Source: Rhynochetos jubatus (lineage: Eukaryota > Chordata > Aves > Eurypygiformes > Rhynochetidae). Taken from it: a DNA stretch of 64,000 nucleotides. Position 1 is the stretch's first letter; each line of letters begins with the position of its first letter. The notes below the pieces were generated by a model. It was not told the origin of the DNA. It was given only the letters and a program-made list of their open reading frames with translations, and ran no database searches. The stretch covers positions 24,304,722 through 24,368,721 of the forward strand of contig CM050654.1 in assembly GCA_027574665.1 (NCBI GenBank), given 5' to 3'. The position numbers were made by a program, and so were the translations under genes. Below are positions 36,761 through 49,664 of the stretch, in pieces.

Positions 36761-39700
36761 CCCCTTCAGCATGGCCACCGAAACACACACTGTGTTTTCA
36801 ATCGATAGATTTGCAACGTGGAGCATTTCACCTTTTATTGTCACCTCATGTAGTGGAATGGTAGGCAAAAAAGGTACTTGTTTGGTTGGGGGTGGGGAAG
36901 CACATGTGTGTAACTCTCATAGCACAAAGTAGTGAAAATCAGACACCTCTGCCTCTAGCTCTGAGAAGATCACTGTGGTTGTTACCTTCTGGAATCGTCA
37001 CTAAAGGAAAGGTGAAGAAAAACTGATGCATAAGCACTCTAGTTTCTGAAGGGAAATTACAATAGTGAAACATGTTTAGTATAGCAAAGAGACTGCCAAG
37101 GGAGGACATTGTTTATTTCAGGTTCTTCAAATGTATAGACATCAAGGAAGAAGAGAAATCCTTCAGAGGGGGACATGGGAGTGTAACTAATAGATTGGGA
37201 GAATTAATGGGATAATAAAATAATTAAGAAAGGAGAAATTTCACCTGAGGCTGTCAAATTTGACATAACTGATAGGAGATGGAATTTCCTAGGTTATACC
37301 TGAAGAAGAATTAATTCAAGAAGTGTCAATTGGCCAATAAATCATTTCAGATGGAATTGCAGAAGAGGTCTGTAGCTTCCAAAAGAAAATTGTGCTTGGT
37401 TTCATATGTGAAAAGATCACTGTATAGTATGCTAAACTCTGTATAGATGTTGGCAGCCAGGACTCTCGGAACAAAGACGGTTTCATCACTTTAAACACAG
37501 GCATCTTGTGGATTACTGTGCAGTGAGAGTTTTGTTTACTTTGTATTTCAGTTGTTTTCTCTCTATTTTAAAATAACTTTTCTATTTAATCTTTCTTCTC
37601 TTCTCTTTCCCTGTTAGACATATTATATGGGATATGGGGTGGCTCTTGTCCTCTGATTTTTTTAGACCTTACCTCTCTTCAGAAGGATTGCAGTTGGCTT
37701 TGTTTCTACTTTTTCAGATGTGAAACTACCACAGAACATATCTACAAGAGCAATCACTGGAATTTTGTAGGGCGTGTGAAATTCTGCAGCACATATAACA
37801 CTTTAAGTACAACGTTACGTGTATCAGTGAACTAAGATTTGTCATTTTAGCTTCTCGTGTGCATAGGTTTCCTGCAGTTTCTGTGATGGTCCCAGACTTA
37901 GGACAAGGGAAGGACTGACTTTTCCACTGAAGTGGAGCAAATCACTTGTTTGGTTAGGGAGAAGGGTAATTTCCAGACTGTTTTTACTTGATATTTTTAC
38001 TTATGTCAATTAGTAGCAACTCAAAGAGCCTGCTGGATTTTGTGGAGACTGCTGTATTTATAGTCAGTGTCGGGGTTACCAGTAAGTAGCCAACAAGCCC
38101 ACTGTGGAATGGGAGTGACATTATCAGTCATCTTTTCTTCTGTTTAGGCTTGCAAGCAAGGGAAGTACATTCACTTGTCTGAGTTAATTTAGGAGGTTGT
38201 ATGTGTACATAGATAAGAAATTACTTTTATTTATAGAAAGAAATCCTTCCTCTGTTTGGAACTGGCAGGCTGAGAGAAACGGTTACAGTTCTTCTTTAAG
38301 TAAATGTCAGATTGATGCCAGTCTTGCCTCAATCAAACCTTTAAACAGTTATTGCAAGACAAGGTGATTTCTGTTCCACTGGCTGGTTGGCCCTCTTGGA
38401 CATGGATTCAACAGTTCCTTCGAAATTCCTATTAAAAATTCTTTAGTTTAATATGAGCTAGCATTTTAAAAATACTGATTTTTGCAGTTGTCTATTGTAT
38501 TGGTTAGGGTAGGGTGAATATTGGTTAAATGTGTTGTAGCAATAGTTTACTTTTCATTTCCTTGCTGTGCAGTACGATCTGTGCTCTTCTGTGGCATTCT
38601 CTTCTACTTGAAAAGCTTGACACTAAGTGGATATATATTTTTAAATATAGACAGGAAAGCTATTATTTTTTATTTAGCTTTTACTGTGTAATGGAATTTG
38701 TGACAAGGTTATTTGCTTCAATATAATTTTGTGTACTGATTAGTGTTCTTTGGAAAGGGCCTTGAGGCGTGTTGCACGAAAGATGCTATATAAGTAGGGA
38801 ATGGAAGGGTAAACGACCTTCATTTAAATGCAGTCAAGTAATCATTATCAAAGTTTTAAGCAATTTGAACTGCCTAACAGGAGGTATGATGACAATAATT
38901 GCCAATGTCCTTAAAGGACAGCTGTACCCATTTGATCACTGCCACATGCTTAAAGTTCATAAAAGGAAAACCACTTTTCACAATCTCTAAGCTGTATCTG
39001 AAGATATTATTAAAAAAAAAAAAACAACCCTCAAACAAAAAACAAACCACAAAAAAAAAAAAAAAAAAGACCAAATAAAAAAATGCCAACAGAAAAACAT
39101 ATTACAAAATTAATATTTTGGAGTTCCGTGCATGTAACCCAACAGAATTTTATCATCTAGCAGTGTAGGTACCAATGCCAGAGGACACTAGTGAATTATT
39201 ATCACTAAAATAAAGAAAAAAAGATTAAAAAATAAATAAATGTATTAGTATTTAAATAGGAACAAAGCAGGCAGTGCTTATCTAGAGAGGAATGGTTTTG
39301 CCATGCAAGTGGAAGGAATGCTGGGCTCTGCAATGCTGTTCCCAGCCTAACCTTTAGGTAACTGGGGACAAGGAATTGAGTTATGCTGAAGAACTGGGTA
39401 TTACTGTTTTTATTTATTCTTTTCCCTACCCAAAATCATCTTGAAATACACACACATATAGACATACACAAGCAGAAATGTACTTTGCTCGTTCTCAGAG
39501 GTGCATATAGAGGAGCTGGCCCCCGTTTGAAGCAATAGTTCATTCTTTAGTGTGGCTCTGCGCCAAGTTAATATTTCCTGTCTTTCTCTTAATGTTCTCA
39601 TCACTGGCCTAGTCCCACCAGTTTTCCACAGGCTAAGAAGAGCTCTGTAACCCTTCTGAGATGGGTATATAAAATACAAAAGGGCCTAGGGAATCTGCAA

Positions 39701-39784
39701 GTCCAGTCCCCTACTGTCACTATATATTATAATATAAAATGATAAAGCTGTGTCTTAACATGAGCTAATTATTTTTGTCCTTCA
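36761..39784. other. Non-coding stretch
   Basis: No gene or interspersed repeat is recognised. An A-rich low-complexity segment lies at 39012-39068 and continues more weakly to about 39245. An imperfect pair of telomere-like GGTTAGGGTAGGG units at about 38503 looks like chance. Confidence 0.55.
39012..39068. repeat. A-rich low-complexity tract
   Basis: An A13 run at 39012-39024, CAAA-type units, then an A18 run at 39051-39068. Its complement would be a T/G-rich tract of the same kind as several others in the window. Confidence 0.85.
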
Positions 39785-40910
39785 GGACTCTGGTTGGCTG
39801 TTCAATAATGTTACTGCCCTGGGAGTTACAAATCTTCTAATTTGTAGCATAAATTTATTTATGGCTGTTTTATACTTATTTGTTCTTGTGCCAATGTTGT
39901 CTTTTTGACTTAACTAGTTTATCTCAAGTGTATATGCTTTGCTGATTATATTTTTACAGAGGAATCATATTGCTATTCAGTCTTGGCAGGATAGAGCAAG
40001 CCAACGTCTTTTATTCTCTGTGAATGTACACTCTTCATTCCCAGAGTCATCTCTATAGCCCTTCCCTGTTCTTCTTCTAGTTCAAATTTGTCTTCCCTGA
40101 AGAAAATCAGAATTACAGTTCTGGTGAGGTTTCGCTGTGTAATGACGTTAATACTTTCTGGAAAAATATGTGCCTGTTAATATTTTACAACTGTATAGCT
40201 TGTTTCCGTGTTTACATCAAATTAGTTGGTGAAAGTCCATCTTCCAATCAGGAGAAAACCTGAAATGTATAAGCTTTCTCTTTTCTTTGTGATTATGTTT
40301 AAACTTTTAGCAATTTTTTTCACTATTAACTCATACTTCATACTACTGCTTTCTGTTCTTTACCCATGTTTATGTAGAACATATTTTATCTGTATGATAG
40401 TTTGATTTTTCTTTCTTCTGGTGGTGCCTCCTAATTTTGTGTAATCTGCAAGTTTCTACTCTGTGTTCCTACTTCTTATGTTAGAAAGCTTTGTTGCAAA
40501 GCTTTCTGCTGTTCAGTAGATGCCCTTTTCAATACTGTCTGTCTTTATACCCCTTAACTAACTTACAGTTCTTTTTTACTTATTCCTGTCTTTCCAGCTG
40601 TTAATGCATAAGGTAACCTATCATGTATACGCAGATGTGCAGTTAGTTGATTCAGTCATTTCCTTTGCTTAAAATCAGCAATATTATCAAAGAAATTAGC
40701 TTGGCATTAATTATCTTTATTAAACCTATTGTGAACTGCATCCCCTATTTCTGCAATATATATATATATATGTATTTAAACTCTGAACTAATAGAACTAC
40801 CATTGTCTGGATCAGTTCATCTCTTCTGCCTCCTTAAATATTGATGCCTCCTCAGCATTCCCTCCAAATCCAGATATAATCTGCATGTGTTAATGCATAA
40901 TTTTTAGGTC
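39785..40910 (-). mobile_element. Decayed CR1-clade LINE body
   Basis: The + strand follows the reverse complement of a CR1-type LINE over more than 1.1 kb, in the correct order. TTATTTGTTCTTGTGCCAATG is at 39877-39897. CAGAGGAATCATATTGCTATTC leads into a GGCAGGATAGAGCAAGCCAA block (39957-40003). Next come TAGCCCTTCCCTGTTC (40055-40070), TTCTGGTGAGGT (40119-40130), AATTTTGTGTAATCTGCAAG (about 40433-40452), an ATCAAAGAAATTAGCTTGGCA block (40686-40706), and TCTTCTGCCTCCTTAAATATTGATG (40822-40846). Divergence is heavy, so it is an old insertion with no usable reading frame. A (TA)n run at 40756-40771 and an 11-bp-stem hairpin at 40483-40507 lie inside it. The element may extend to about 41450, but the match fades. 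Confidence 0.72.
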
Positions 40911-43900
40911 TGCCCTAGCACACTTTTTTTTTTCTCTGTGTCTATTATTTTGATGTTACCAGATTCTTTTATCCAACATATCCCTTTTTATGTCTCCACA
41001 GTCTATTAATGTCATCAGACGTCCTTTCTTCTCTATCTTTGTTTTTTTTTCCTAAAGAACACATGCATTTTTCTGTCTCTGTTCCAGCCCTGACTGCTGT
41101 TTCAATCTATTTTACTTTCCTGCAATAGCTCATTTCACATCCTGCAGCACTTCAAACTTTTCCATGTTGTTTAGGAATGTAAGGACTCAGAGCAACAAAC
41201 GTTAAAAGTATTCCTTATTGATTGGATCCAGTTCCCTAATCAGTGTATTCATGAACCATGCCATCTAACTGATGATTATTTTCATCAAAATCAGTGTTTT
41301 CTTCTAGATGTCCATCATATTTCCCCTTCTGTTGTTGAAGTCTTTATTGTATCCTTTTTTTTCTTGATTTCTCCCTTCCTTCGAATCAAATCCAGATGTG
41401 GAATATATGTGCCTCTTCCAACAGTCTTCCTTTCTTTTTTGGTTTACATCTAATATATGCGTAAATATGCATTCCTTAAAGAAGGAAGAAGCGAGATCTC
41501 AATAGAAGTTTAGGAAAACAGTGAGTAGATGCACATTGTATTGCACAAATAAAACTCCAGATTTACCTTTCTGAAAGGGCATCATCCTCTGGTTTTTTGA
41601 CAGATCTTTCTCTGTTTTGGACATAATTCTTTTTAAACCATAAAAAGTTCCAGTGAAGACTTCTGGAAAACTTGGAATATGTCTCACTGTGTTTTAAATT
41701 GACCTACCATGTACCTTACACATGAAAAAATAAATGTCTAACAAAAAAGAAGTTGGTATAGATATTTCACTCTCATTACTAAGTAGTTTAATGTCAGTGA
41801 TGTTCTTCAGTTTTGCTATTCCTCTGGAGTCTCCCAGGCTACATCATATAAGCTAAAGGCAGCCAGGACATACACTCAAGTGTGGGCTCAAGACCACTGA
41901 CCTCCATACTGTGCCACTTGTCCTCAAGGCTGGAGACTGGGACCTGGCCTGCTTTGTTACTGTAAGAAGTTATTTCTGGAGAGAAATAATATTTGCCAAG
42001 TAATTTCCCCTCTGTATGTCTCACAGGAAGTATTTTTTTCCTCACAGTAAGAAGTGAGAAATGTTTGTTTTCTTCTTAATTAGTAAGAATGACTGATAGT
42101 AATCATGGCAAGTGGGAAGGGTTTGGGAATGATTTATGCCTGAGCTGTTAAATTTCCCAGGCTTCGGCCTGCTTTGGAATCGATTGTTCTGAGCTACTGT
42201 GTGGAATGGGGGGGGAGGGAGGAAAGTATTTTGCTTTTTCTGAAGTGAATCACTGTCCCAGGCTCTGTGTGAGAACTGAGGTTCTTTAGAACTAGGAATG
42301 TTGCTCCTGCATCCCTGATTATAACACACTGTCCTAGTTTTTGTTCTTTCTACATGGTCACAATTTTTCTCCAACAAATGGATCATACCAAAGTCATCCT
42401 CTCTGTGCCTTACAGTCTTTACTATGGGAAAAAATACTGCTGTCCTCTCTCCATCTTCAGGATGTCCTTTTCTCTGTCTTCTTGAGGTGTAAAATGAGCC
42501 TGTTCTAAATCAACAACTTTTGCCTGGAGGGGGAGGGGAAAGGGGAATACTTTTCAATAGAAAATGGTCAAAATTTTAGGATGTATCTTTGAACTGCACA
42601 GATTTTGCTTGAGCCTCCTGTGATTCTCTCACCACTGTTACTTGGTGAAACAGTATTTATAATATTATTTTAGCATCAAAACAACTAAATTTAATTCCAC
42701 TGGATTGCACTTTTTTTACTTTGAGCAGACATTGACGTGTATATCAGCTCTGTAGAGTTCTGAGAGAGATTTAAGAAACAAATATCATAAAACAAACATG
42801 TCAAAATAAAAATGCAATTATAAGTCAAAATGTCTTGTGGCTTAGATTGAAGAAAGAAAGGGAAAGCTAATAATAGAACTTTTGCATATTTTTAGCCACA
42901 AAAGAGGTTTATTCGTTTTTCTGTGTCACACTGCTACATTATCTCATTGAACAGGTGAGGAAAGAAATACTGTGGAGAATAATTTTTATATGGATGTTTT
43001 TTACATCAAACTAATTAACAAAGAGAGCTCAGATGCTTACAGTGCTAGTGCAGGTACTTTTAATGAGGAAATTGCAGAAAAAGACCAAATAACTGGAGTA
43101 ATGATGAAATTCTTTGACTCCACTAGACAAAATAGCCTAAGCCAAAAGGTTGTAAATTGTAGAAATGGAAAGCAAAATTTTAAAATGACAGTCTATGCAA
43201 TGCCATTACAACTTTATTTTTCTTTTGAGTTCCTGTATGTGGGGAGAGTAATTTTATATTGAGGGATGTTCTGCTGTTGCATTTACCAGTGTTTCTGTTA
43301 TACTTAGCAAGGCTACAGATAGAGATCAGATAAACACAATTAATTTTTTTTTTCACCATTCTTTATTATATTAAGTATGGTTGTGACACAACTATTATCT
43401 TTGCTTCACTGTGTGCTACCTGTGAGAATGACCTTGTTGAAAGTGAAAACTTCTGATTTCAAGCTGAGTAGCAGTCAGTGTTTTTCAATGGGAAGCTGGT
43501 GATGATCTTGAGAATTGTTAACCACAACAGGAATTGCAATTGCTTATCATTTCCTTAATTTGTACTTGCCCTGGGAAAGTGCTTGCTGTGAAATACGTGT
43601 ATTGTCACACTTAGACTTGATGGCATTAGGCACAATTTTGACTTTATAGATGGCAACAAAAATGTTGAACAGATAAATATGCTTCATTTAAATCATGAGT
43701 GACTGTTGAAATTGAGAGTATTATCTGTGTTGTTCTTTTCCTGGTGGTATAGCTGTATGAAAAGATTGAAAAGAAAGCTGATCCTTAATTTCTATGTTGG
43801 CAAAATCCTTTCAAAGACTCAGTTGTAGTGTGTATAAGGTAAGCAGTGTTTTAAATTGATGTAGTTTTCCTCACTAGTGAGGTGAAAGTGAAATTAAGCA

Positions 43901-46900
43901 CAGTACTTTTCCTGTGTAAATGGCTCCTGATGCTACAGTTATAAGCCAGATGCCATGAGTCAGTAGACAAATAAGTCTGTAGAGTTGCTGTGCATGAAAC
44001 AAGCTATCTTATTTAGTCACATGTTGAGGCTAACTCCGTTTCTTCCTTGCATGTAATATTTTAGCTAAGCAGTAACTTAATTTGAATACACAAAGTAGTA
44101 AACTGCTATCCCTGGGAATCAATTTTACAGAGACATTTAGTCAATGCTGTTTGGAAAGAATAAGTTCAATTTATGCTGTCATACATTAATAACATCTAAG
44201 TTATTTTTCTGGACCAAATATACTGAAGCATTACTGTATGCTTATATTTTTTTTAGTTATCTGTAAACATTTTCCTTTAGACTATATCTGATCATTTTTG
44301 TGATAGACTGGGTAGTGCATGGATGGCTTTTATGTGTGAGTGGGTACATTTTATATTACTTAGAATAAGCAAGGTTACATCTTAATAATGCTTTAATAGG
44401 AATTTCATTGATTTTATGTCACTCCTGTTAGTTCATAGGAGTTTCTATTAGGCATTTACCTGAGTGCATTTTCTGTGATTATGGCAAGCTTTCAATGGTT
44501 ACACCCCATTCATTGGCTCTATTTATCATTACCTCTGGGTTTATTTTCATTCATCTGTAAGGTTCTGTGTTATTTCTCATGGAAGTTTACAATGGTGATG
44601 AGAATATTAAAAAAACAAAAGGAAATTTGTGCCCTGTTACAGATTAGTCATACATACGTGAGTCTGTTTATTTGAGAGAATATTTATTTTCTTCGTAGGC
44701 ATCCATAGTCATTTCAAAATACAGCATGCAGTGCCGCAGTTCGATCAGATACTGTATGAAATGTGTTCACATAAGCCTCTCAAAGCATAAATCTTCAATG
44801 CACAGGAGTTGTTTTATATCCCAGGCTTTCTAAATGCTATACTAACTATACAGACTGTATCAATCTGATAGTTTGGGACCAGAATTAGGGAACATACAAG
44901 TGCAGGGCTGTGTGAAAGGTGAGATCTCTGTGTTTGAAGTTTACTTGAATTGATCCATAAAGTTATTTTTAGAAGTTACATTCTCATAACATCTACATAA
45001 CCTGGTTTACTCTAATCTGATTTTTCCAAGCTTTTTAAGCAGTGCTGAAAATTACTTTAGGGAATAGATTTGCTTTCAAACTGAGTTTTCAGAATAAAGT
45101 TCGGGTCATTGTGTTCCTTAAGAGATTGGCTGAATGCCACTAATAGTATGTTGTGACTGGTTTTAAATCTGACAGTTGGCTACAATACACTTGAGTAACT
45201 TCCAGCTTTTATTGTCAAGCCAAGGTAGTATGGTTTCAGTAGAGATGCTATCTGGCATCCACAGAAGATATTATCATCAGCTAGAAGTAATATGTACTGC
45301 ATCATTTTTTACAGGTTTACTCATTATGTTGTGCCCTGCGTGTGAATTAAATTTAAAAACAAAAAACTGAAAATGTAAAATTGCAGTTTAGTACCCTTTT
45401 GAGGTTTTATATGAATATGAGTAAATAAACAAAGCTTATGGAACATATCTAGTATCTAAGTTTAGAAGGTGCTTTAAAATATGTTTTCAGATTAAAATAA
45501 TTAAATTTCAGAATTTTTCTCATTGATCTGAGAAAAGCCAGGTTTGTAGAACCAGATAGTAACCTTTATTAGACTAGTGGATGTAGATATTAACTATTCC
45601 ATCTGGTTTATGAAAAGTATATTCATTATCATTACTTTTTGTATAGTATGGATGGAGTCGAAGTGAAATTCTGCACCAGCATGTTCCTGGTGTCTGAGAG
45701 ATGCCAAGTGAAGAACACTACCAATACACAAAGTATTCCAAATGTATGTTTTTAACCACCTCTAGGGAATCATGCCACTGCATAGACAAGAAGCCTTTGA
45801 GGTCTCACCCTCTCAGGAAGTTCTGTTTCTGCCCAGTTTATCTTATATTAGCAGAAAAATAATTAATGGAATTACTTTTTTTTATGATGCATTACTTCAA
45901 AAATATTAACATTTGCTTAACTGTAGGCAGTTGTTCTTCACTTTTTGAGTCTCAATTAATTTGCCATTCCAAGTTACAAAATCAACATTGCTTGAAACAT
46001 ATACTTTTTTCTTTTTTTACCCCAAAAAGGTTAGTTATTATGGAGTAAGATGTTAGGATGGTGGATCTACGTGAATATGTATGCACATCAAACCTGATTC
46101 TCTCTTGACAAGTTCATTTAAAAGGAATAGTGCTGAGAACCAATTGCACCAATAGTTGAGTCTAATAGAAAACTACCATGTTCTACATTGTGTTTTTAAT
46201 CTTGTGAATTTGAGCTGTACCATGTAGGTCTTCAAAGCACTAGCATTTGTCAAACCAGTTTATTCAAGTTCATGAACATCAGAAGTCAAGATGTCAAATG
46301 TAATCTGGCACCAAAAGACGCAGTTGTAGATCCCTAGTGAGGTATTGAACATCACTAGTTTGTGTGTTGAGGTCACGTGTTGATATTGAGTCTTCAGCAG
46401 CTGTGAGCCTGTCTTTGGATGGAGGTTGCACACATATATATGAGACCTGATGGTTTATCAAATGAGATCTTTTGTTCTGAAAGGCAGCCAACCTCCTAAT
46501 ATCTGCAGCTGGAGTTAAGGGAGAGGAGAATGGTGGGGCTGGCAACCTCCCTGACTTGAGTTTGATTCTGCCCAGCTCATGGCGTTGGCACCGCTGGGAC
46601 CTGAAGGCGCACAGGCTGAGGGGTGTGACCTCTGCGGGACAGGGGTAGTATGGCTGACTGAAGAATAATGTGAAATAATTTGCAAGTCTGACTTGCTCTT
46701 CTTGCTGCGTGGTAATCATTGGGATGCCGTTTCTGACATGAAGGGAATTAACAGTAGGGATGAGGGCATTTGTACACAAATCCAGATAGGGCTCTGCAAG
46801 CCCATCTCTGGCTACTGTGTGTGGCAGCAACAGCAAAGATGGTCACACCTCCCATGTAACAGAAATATATTAAAATTTATAGCTTTTATTTGTAAACTCA

Positions 46901-49229
46901 CAGATAATGTGCCACACTGTGTAAAGTGTGATATTTTTTTTTCTTCTGCTTTAATGTTCAGAGTTAGTGTCATCCTAATTAGTTTCCACTGACAGAATAA
47001 ATATTGTTCCATCTGTGCGCTATTACAGTCAGCGACGGAAGGTTTGAAACACTTGAGCAGTGGATGTCAAGTAGTCTGTAAAGGGACTGGGAAGCAACTC
47101 ATTTTGGATTATTTTGCATATATCACCGTTCAGAAGGAGGTTATAGGAGAAATTCTCATCTGTACTGCTATCATCCCAAAATTGTGCCAAAATTTTGTTC
47201 CCCTTTTTCCAGCAGAATTTACTTGATAATGATCATGAATACTGAACTGAAAGGATTTCATGCATTATGACAACATAAAAACAATCTTTTTTTTTTTACA
47301 AGTTTGAAAATGTGTGTTAAAAAGGAAACATCTATTATCATATTGCTGAAAGTAGGCCAGATGAACTAATATCCTTATTTATTAGACAGTCCTGAGACCA
47401 GAGACAGAGTAATTTGTCAGGAATCTCCTTTCCTTTTCCAGTGCATATACCACATGAAAGAAAATACACATTTATAAAAGTAACTCTGTTTATTTAAGCC
47501 TTAATCCTGGAAATTTCTTTGCCTGTGATTAAAGCAAATGAAATTAAAAAAACAAGTAAACACTGTATTTAGAGTTCATTTTGGTATTGTTTTGGAGGGC
47601 TCTGAAACACTAGTCAGGCAGGAGAGAGGCACATACACTTGCCTGTAAGAAGTATGTTAGTTTCTGGCTGAAAGTCTGTCTGACATTGAAAATATTTCTT
47701 GTGAGTAATAATCCTTTACTTAATGTGATGGAATTTTTCCAGTTCAACTTCTTGTCCTTCTTGTAGCTTGATTAAACAAATTAATTTTTACATAATTGGA
47801 AATCAGCACAGCTCTTCATGAAGATGTTGCTTAGTATTTAAAAAATAGTCTTAAAAGAACATGAACATCTCAACTATTTAAAAAGAGACAAATCCCAGGC
47901 AGCGTCCTTAGGAAATGCTGTAGACTATATAAATCCGATTACCCAAATTCTTTCTTAGCTGAAACAGGATCATATGTGATGATATCTATGACATTTATAT
48001 TTGGATACCCAAGTATCCAAAAATAGTGTCTGCATATTAATGACTGAAATTGTCCCTTTAGATACCCTTTTTATTTTTTCTTTTAAATTTTTAACAATAT
48101 TAAAGTAGAGGTAGATGTAAATATTTTGTTAGCAATTATATAATGAAAACCTTTAATTTGCATAATAATGCTGTATTTAAAGAACATACATTCAGCTATA
48201 GAAAGCAGTCGACTGCAGACCTAATTTTCAAAGGTATAGAAACCTGTGCGGTTGCTGATTTGTTGGTTGGTTGGTTTGTTTTGGGTTTTCTTTCTTGTTT
48301 TCCTACATGTTAAAGTTATCACATGTAAGGGAAGAAAAATGCACTTGATTTTCTGTGTTTCTTAACATGTTGAGAAATAGCGCATTTCACTTTGAATATG
48401 TTGGTTTTGCTTTTAAAAACAAATAAAATTATTGTAGACATGAGGTGGGGAAAAAGCAGCACTTACTAGGAATTTAACAATTCAGCCTTCTTTTCTGGAA
48501 GCTTGTGTTCTTTTATATAAATTTTGTTGTAAAGATTAAATTATATGGCTGTTTTAAGGAACTAAAACTCATAAAAGAAATGGCCTTAGTTCTGTGTTAT
48601 TCTGTATCATATTTAAATAATTAGACTTCTGTGTTATTGAAATACGTGCTCTTTGGATTTAAAAAGAGATAAAAGCATGAATATTGGCGTGATTAGGAAA
48701 TTATATTGTGTCATGGTGAGGTTGATTGATAGGTGGTTGAATCAAATGAACTAAAAGGCTTGTAGAAGTAAATGTGTATTCTACTACTGCTTAAACAAAC
48801 GTTCTTGTGTTCACCAGAGTTACAGGAAAGTTATGCAGGTGAGAAGAGGCATCTTTCCTTTCCGTGTTTGGTTTGTGCATGTCACCTTTTTGCTATGAAA
48901 TCATAAATGAAAAAATAAGCTCAGAGTGAAATGAGAGCACTTTAACAATTTCACGATTTCACAACGTATTTACACCAGAAACAAACAAGGAAACAAATGA
49001 TATCCATCAAAATTAAATATGTGCTGAAAGGGCACTCTGGCCTTTAATGATATCTGTTTGGTAAGGACCCCTTATTTATTTAAGCTTTTTTTAAAACAAT
49101 TTCTATAACTAGCTAGTCTAAAGAGATGCACATCTCTGAGAAAATTGTCTAAGAATTTAAAGGCTATAGTTAAAGAAATGCTTTTCTGTTATTTTTCTTA
49201 AACCATTTTATTGATTATTTTTTTTCTCT

Positions 49230-49259
49230 CCCCCCCCCCCCCCCCCTTTTTTTTTTTTT
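49230..49259. repeat. C17-T13 homopolymer junction
   Basis: Seventeen C (49230-49246) run directly into thirteen T (49247-49259), preceded by a T-rich, CT-rich lead. The minus strand is therefore A13-G17, a continuous G run able to form G-quadruplexes, and the + strand could form an i-motif. The exact length may be affected by sequencing error, as is common at long C runs. Confidence 0.9.
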
Positions 49260-49647
49260 CCTTCATTTATTATCTGTCCCCTAAAGGCCTCCTACACATT
49301 GAAGTCCACAGTGGAACTCACTAGTGGGTATGAAGCAGAGAAACCACTGCAGGATTCCCTATTTCAAAGCTGAACCAATATTCACCATTGACACATTCAT
49401 TCATCTGTGCAGGGTCATTGGAAATCCTCTTTCTCTAGTTTTTCCTTCCCTTCAGGGAGCAATGCTTAAAAGAGCAAACCCCTGGTGTGAAGAGATAGAA
49501 GAATTCTCAGCGTGGCCAGTGGTGCCAGGAATCGAATTAAAGTTGTCCATTTGCAGATGACTGTATACTCAGCTCCCAGCATATTCAGCTATTGGGTTTG
49601 CTGCTGACGTTTTATTTAAAATGCTGTTGGTGGCACTTAGTTGTATT

Positions 49648-49664
49648 AAAAAAAAAAAAAAAAA
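49648..49664. repeat. Poly-A run (17)
   Basis: An uninterrupted run of 17 A without a recognisable retroposon upstream. Confidence 0.9.

Noticed and set aside
36543-36932. 129-codon + strand open frame.
   Set aside because: It runs through the CR1 tail at 36548-36760 and is a by-product of that repeat.
38503-38516. Telomere-like GGTTAGGGTAGGG.
   Set aside because: Less than two true TTAGGG units with no extension; not an interstitial telomere array.
46294-46836. 180-codon minus-strand open frame.
   Set aside because: No recognisable domain, locally stop-poor composition, and a length chance can give in 64 kb; not called as a gene.
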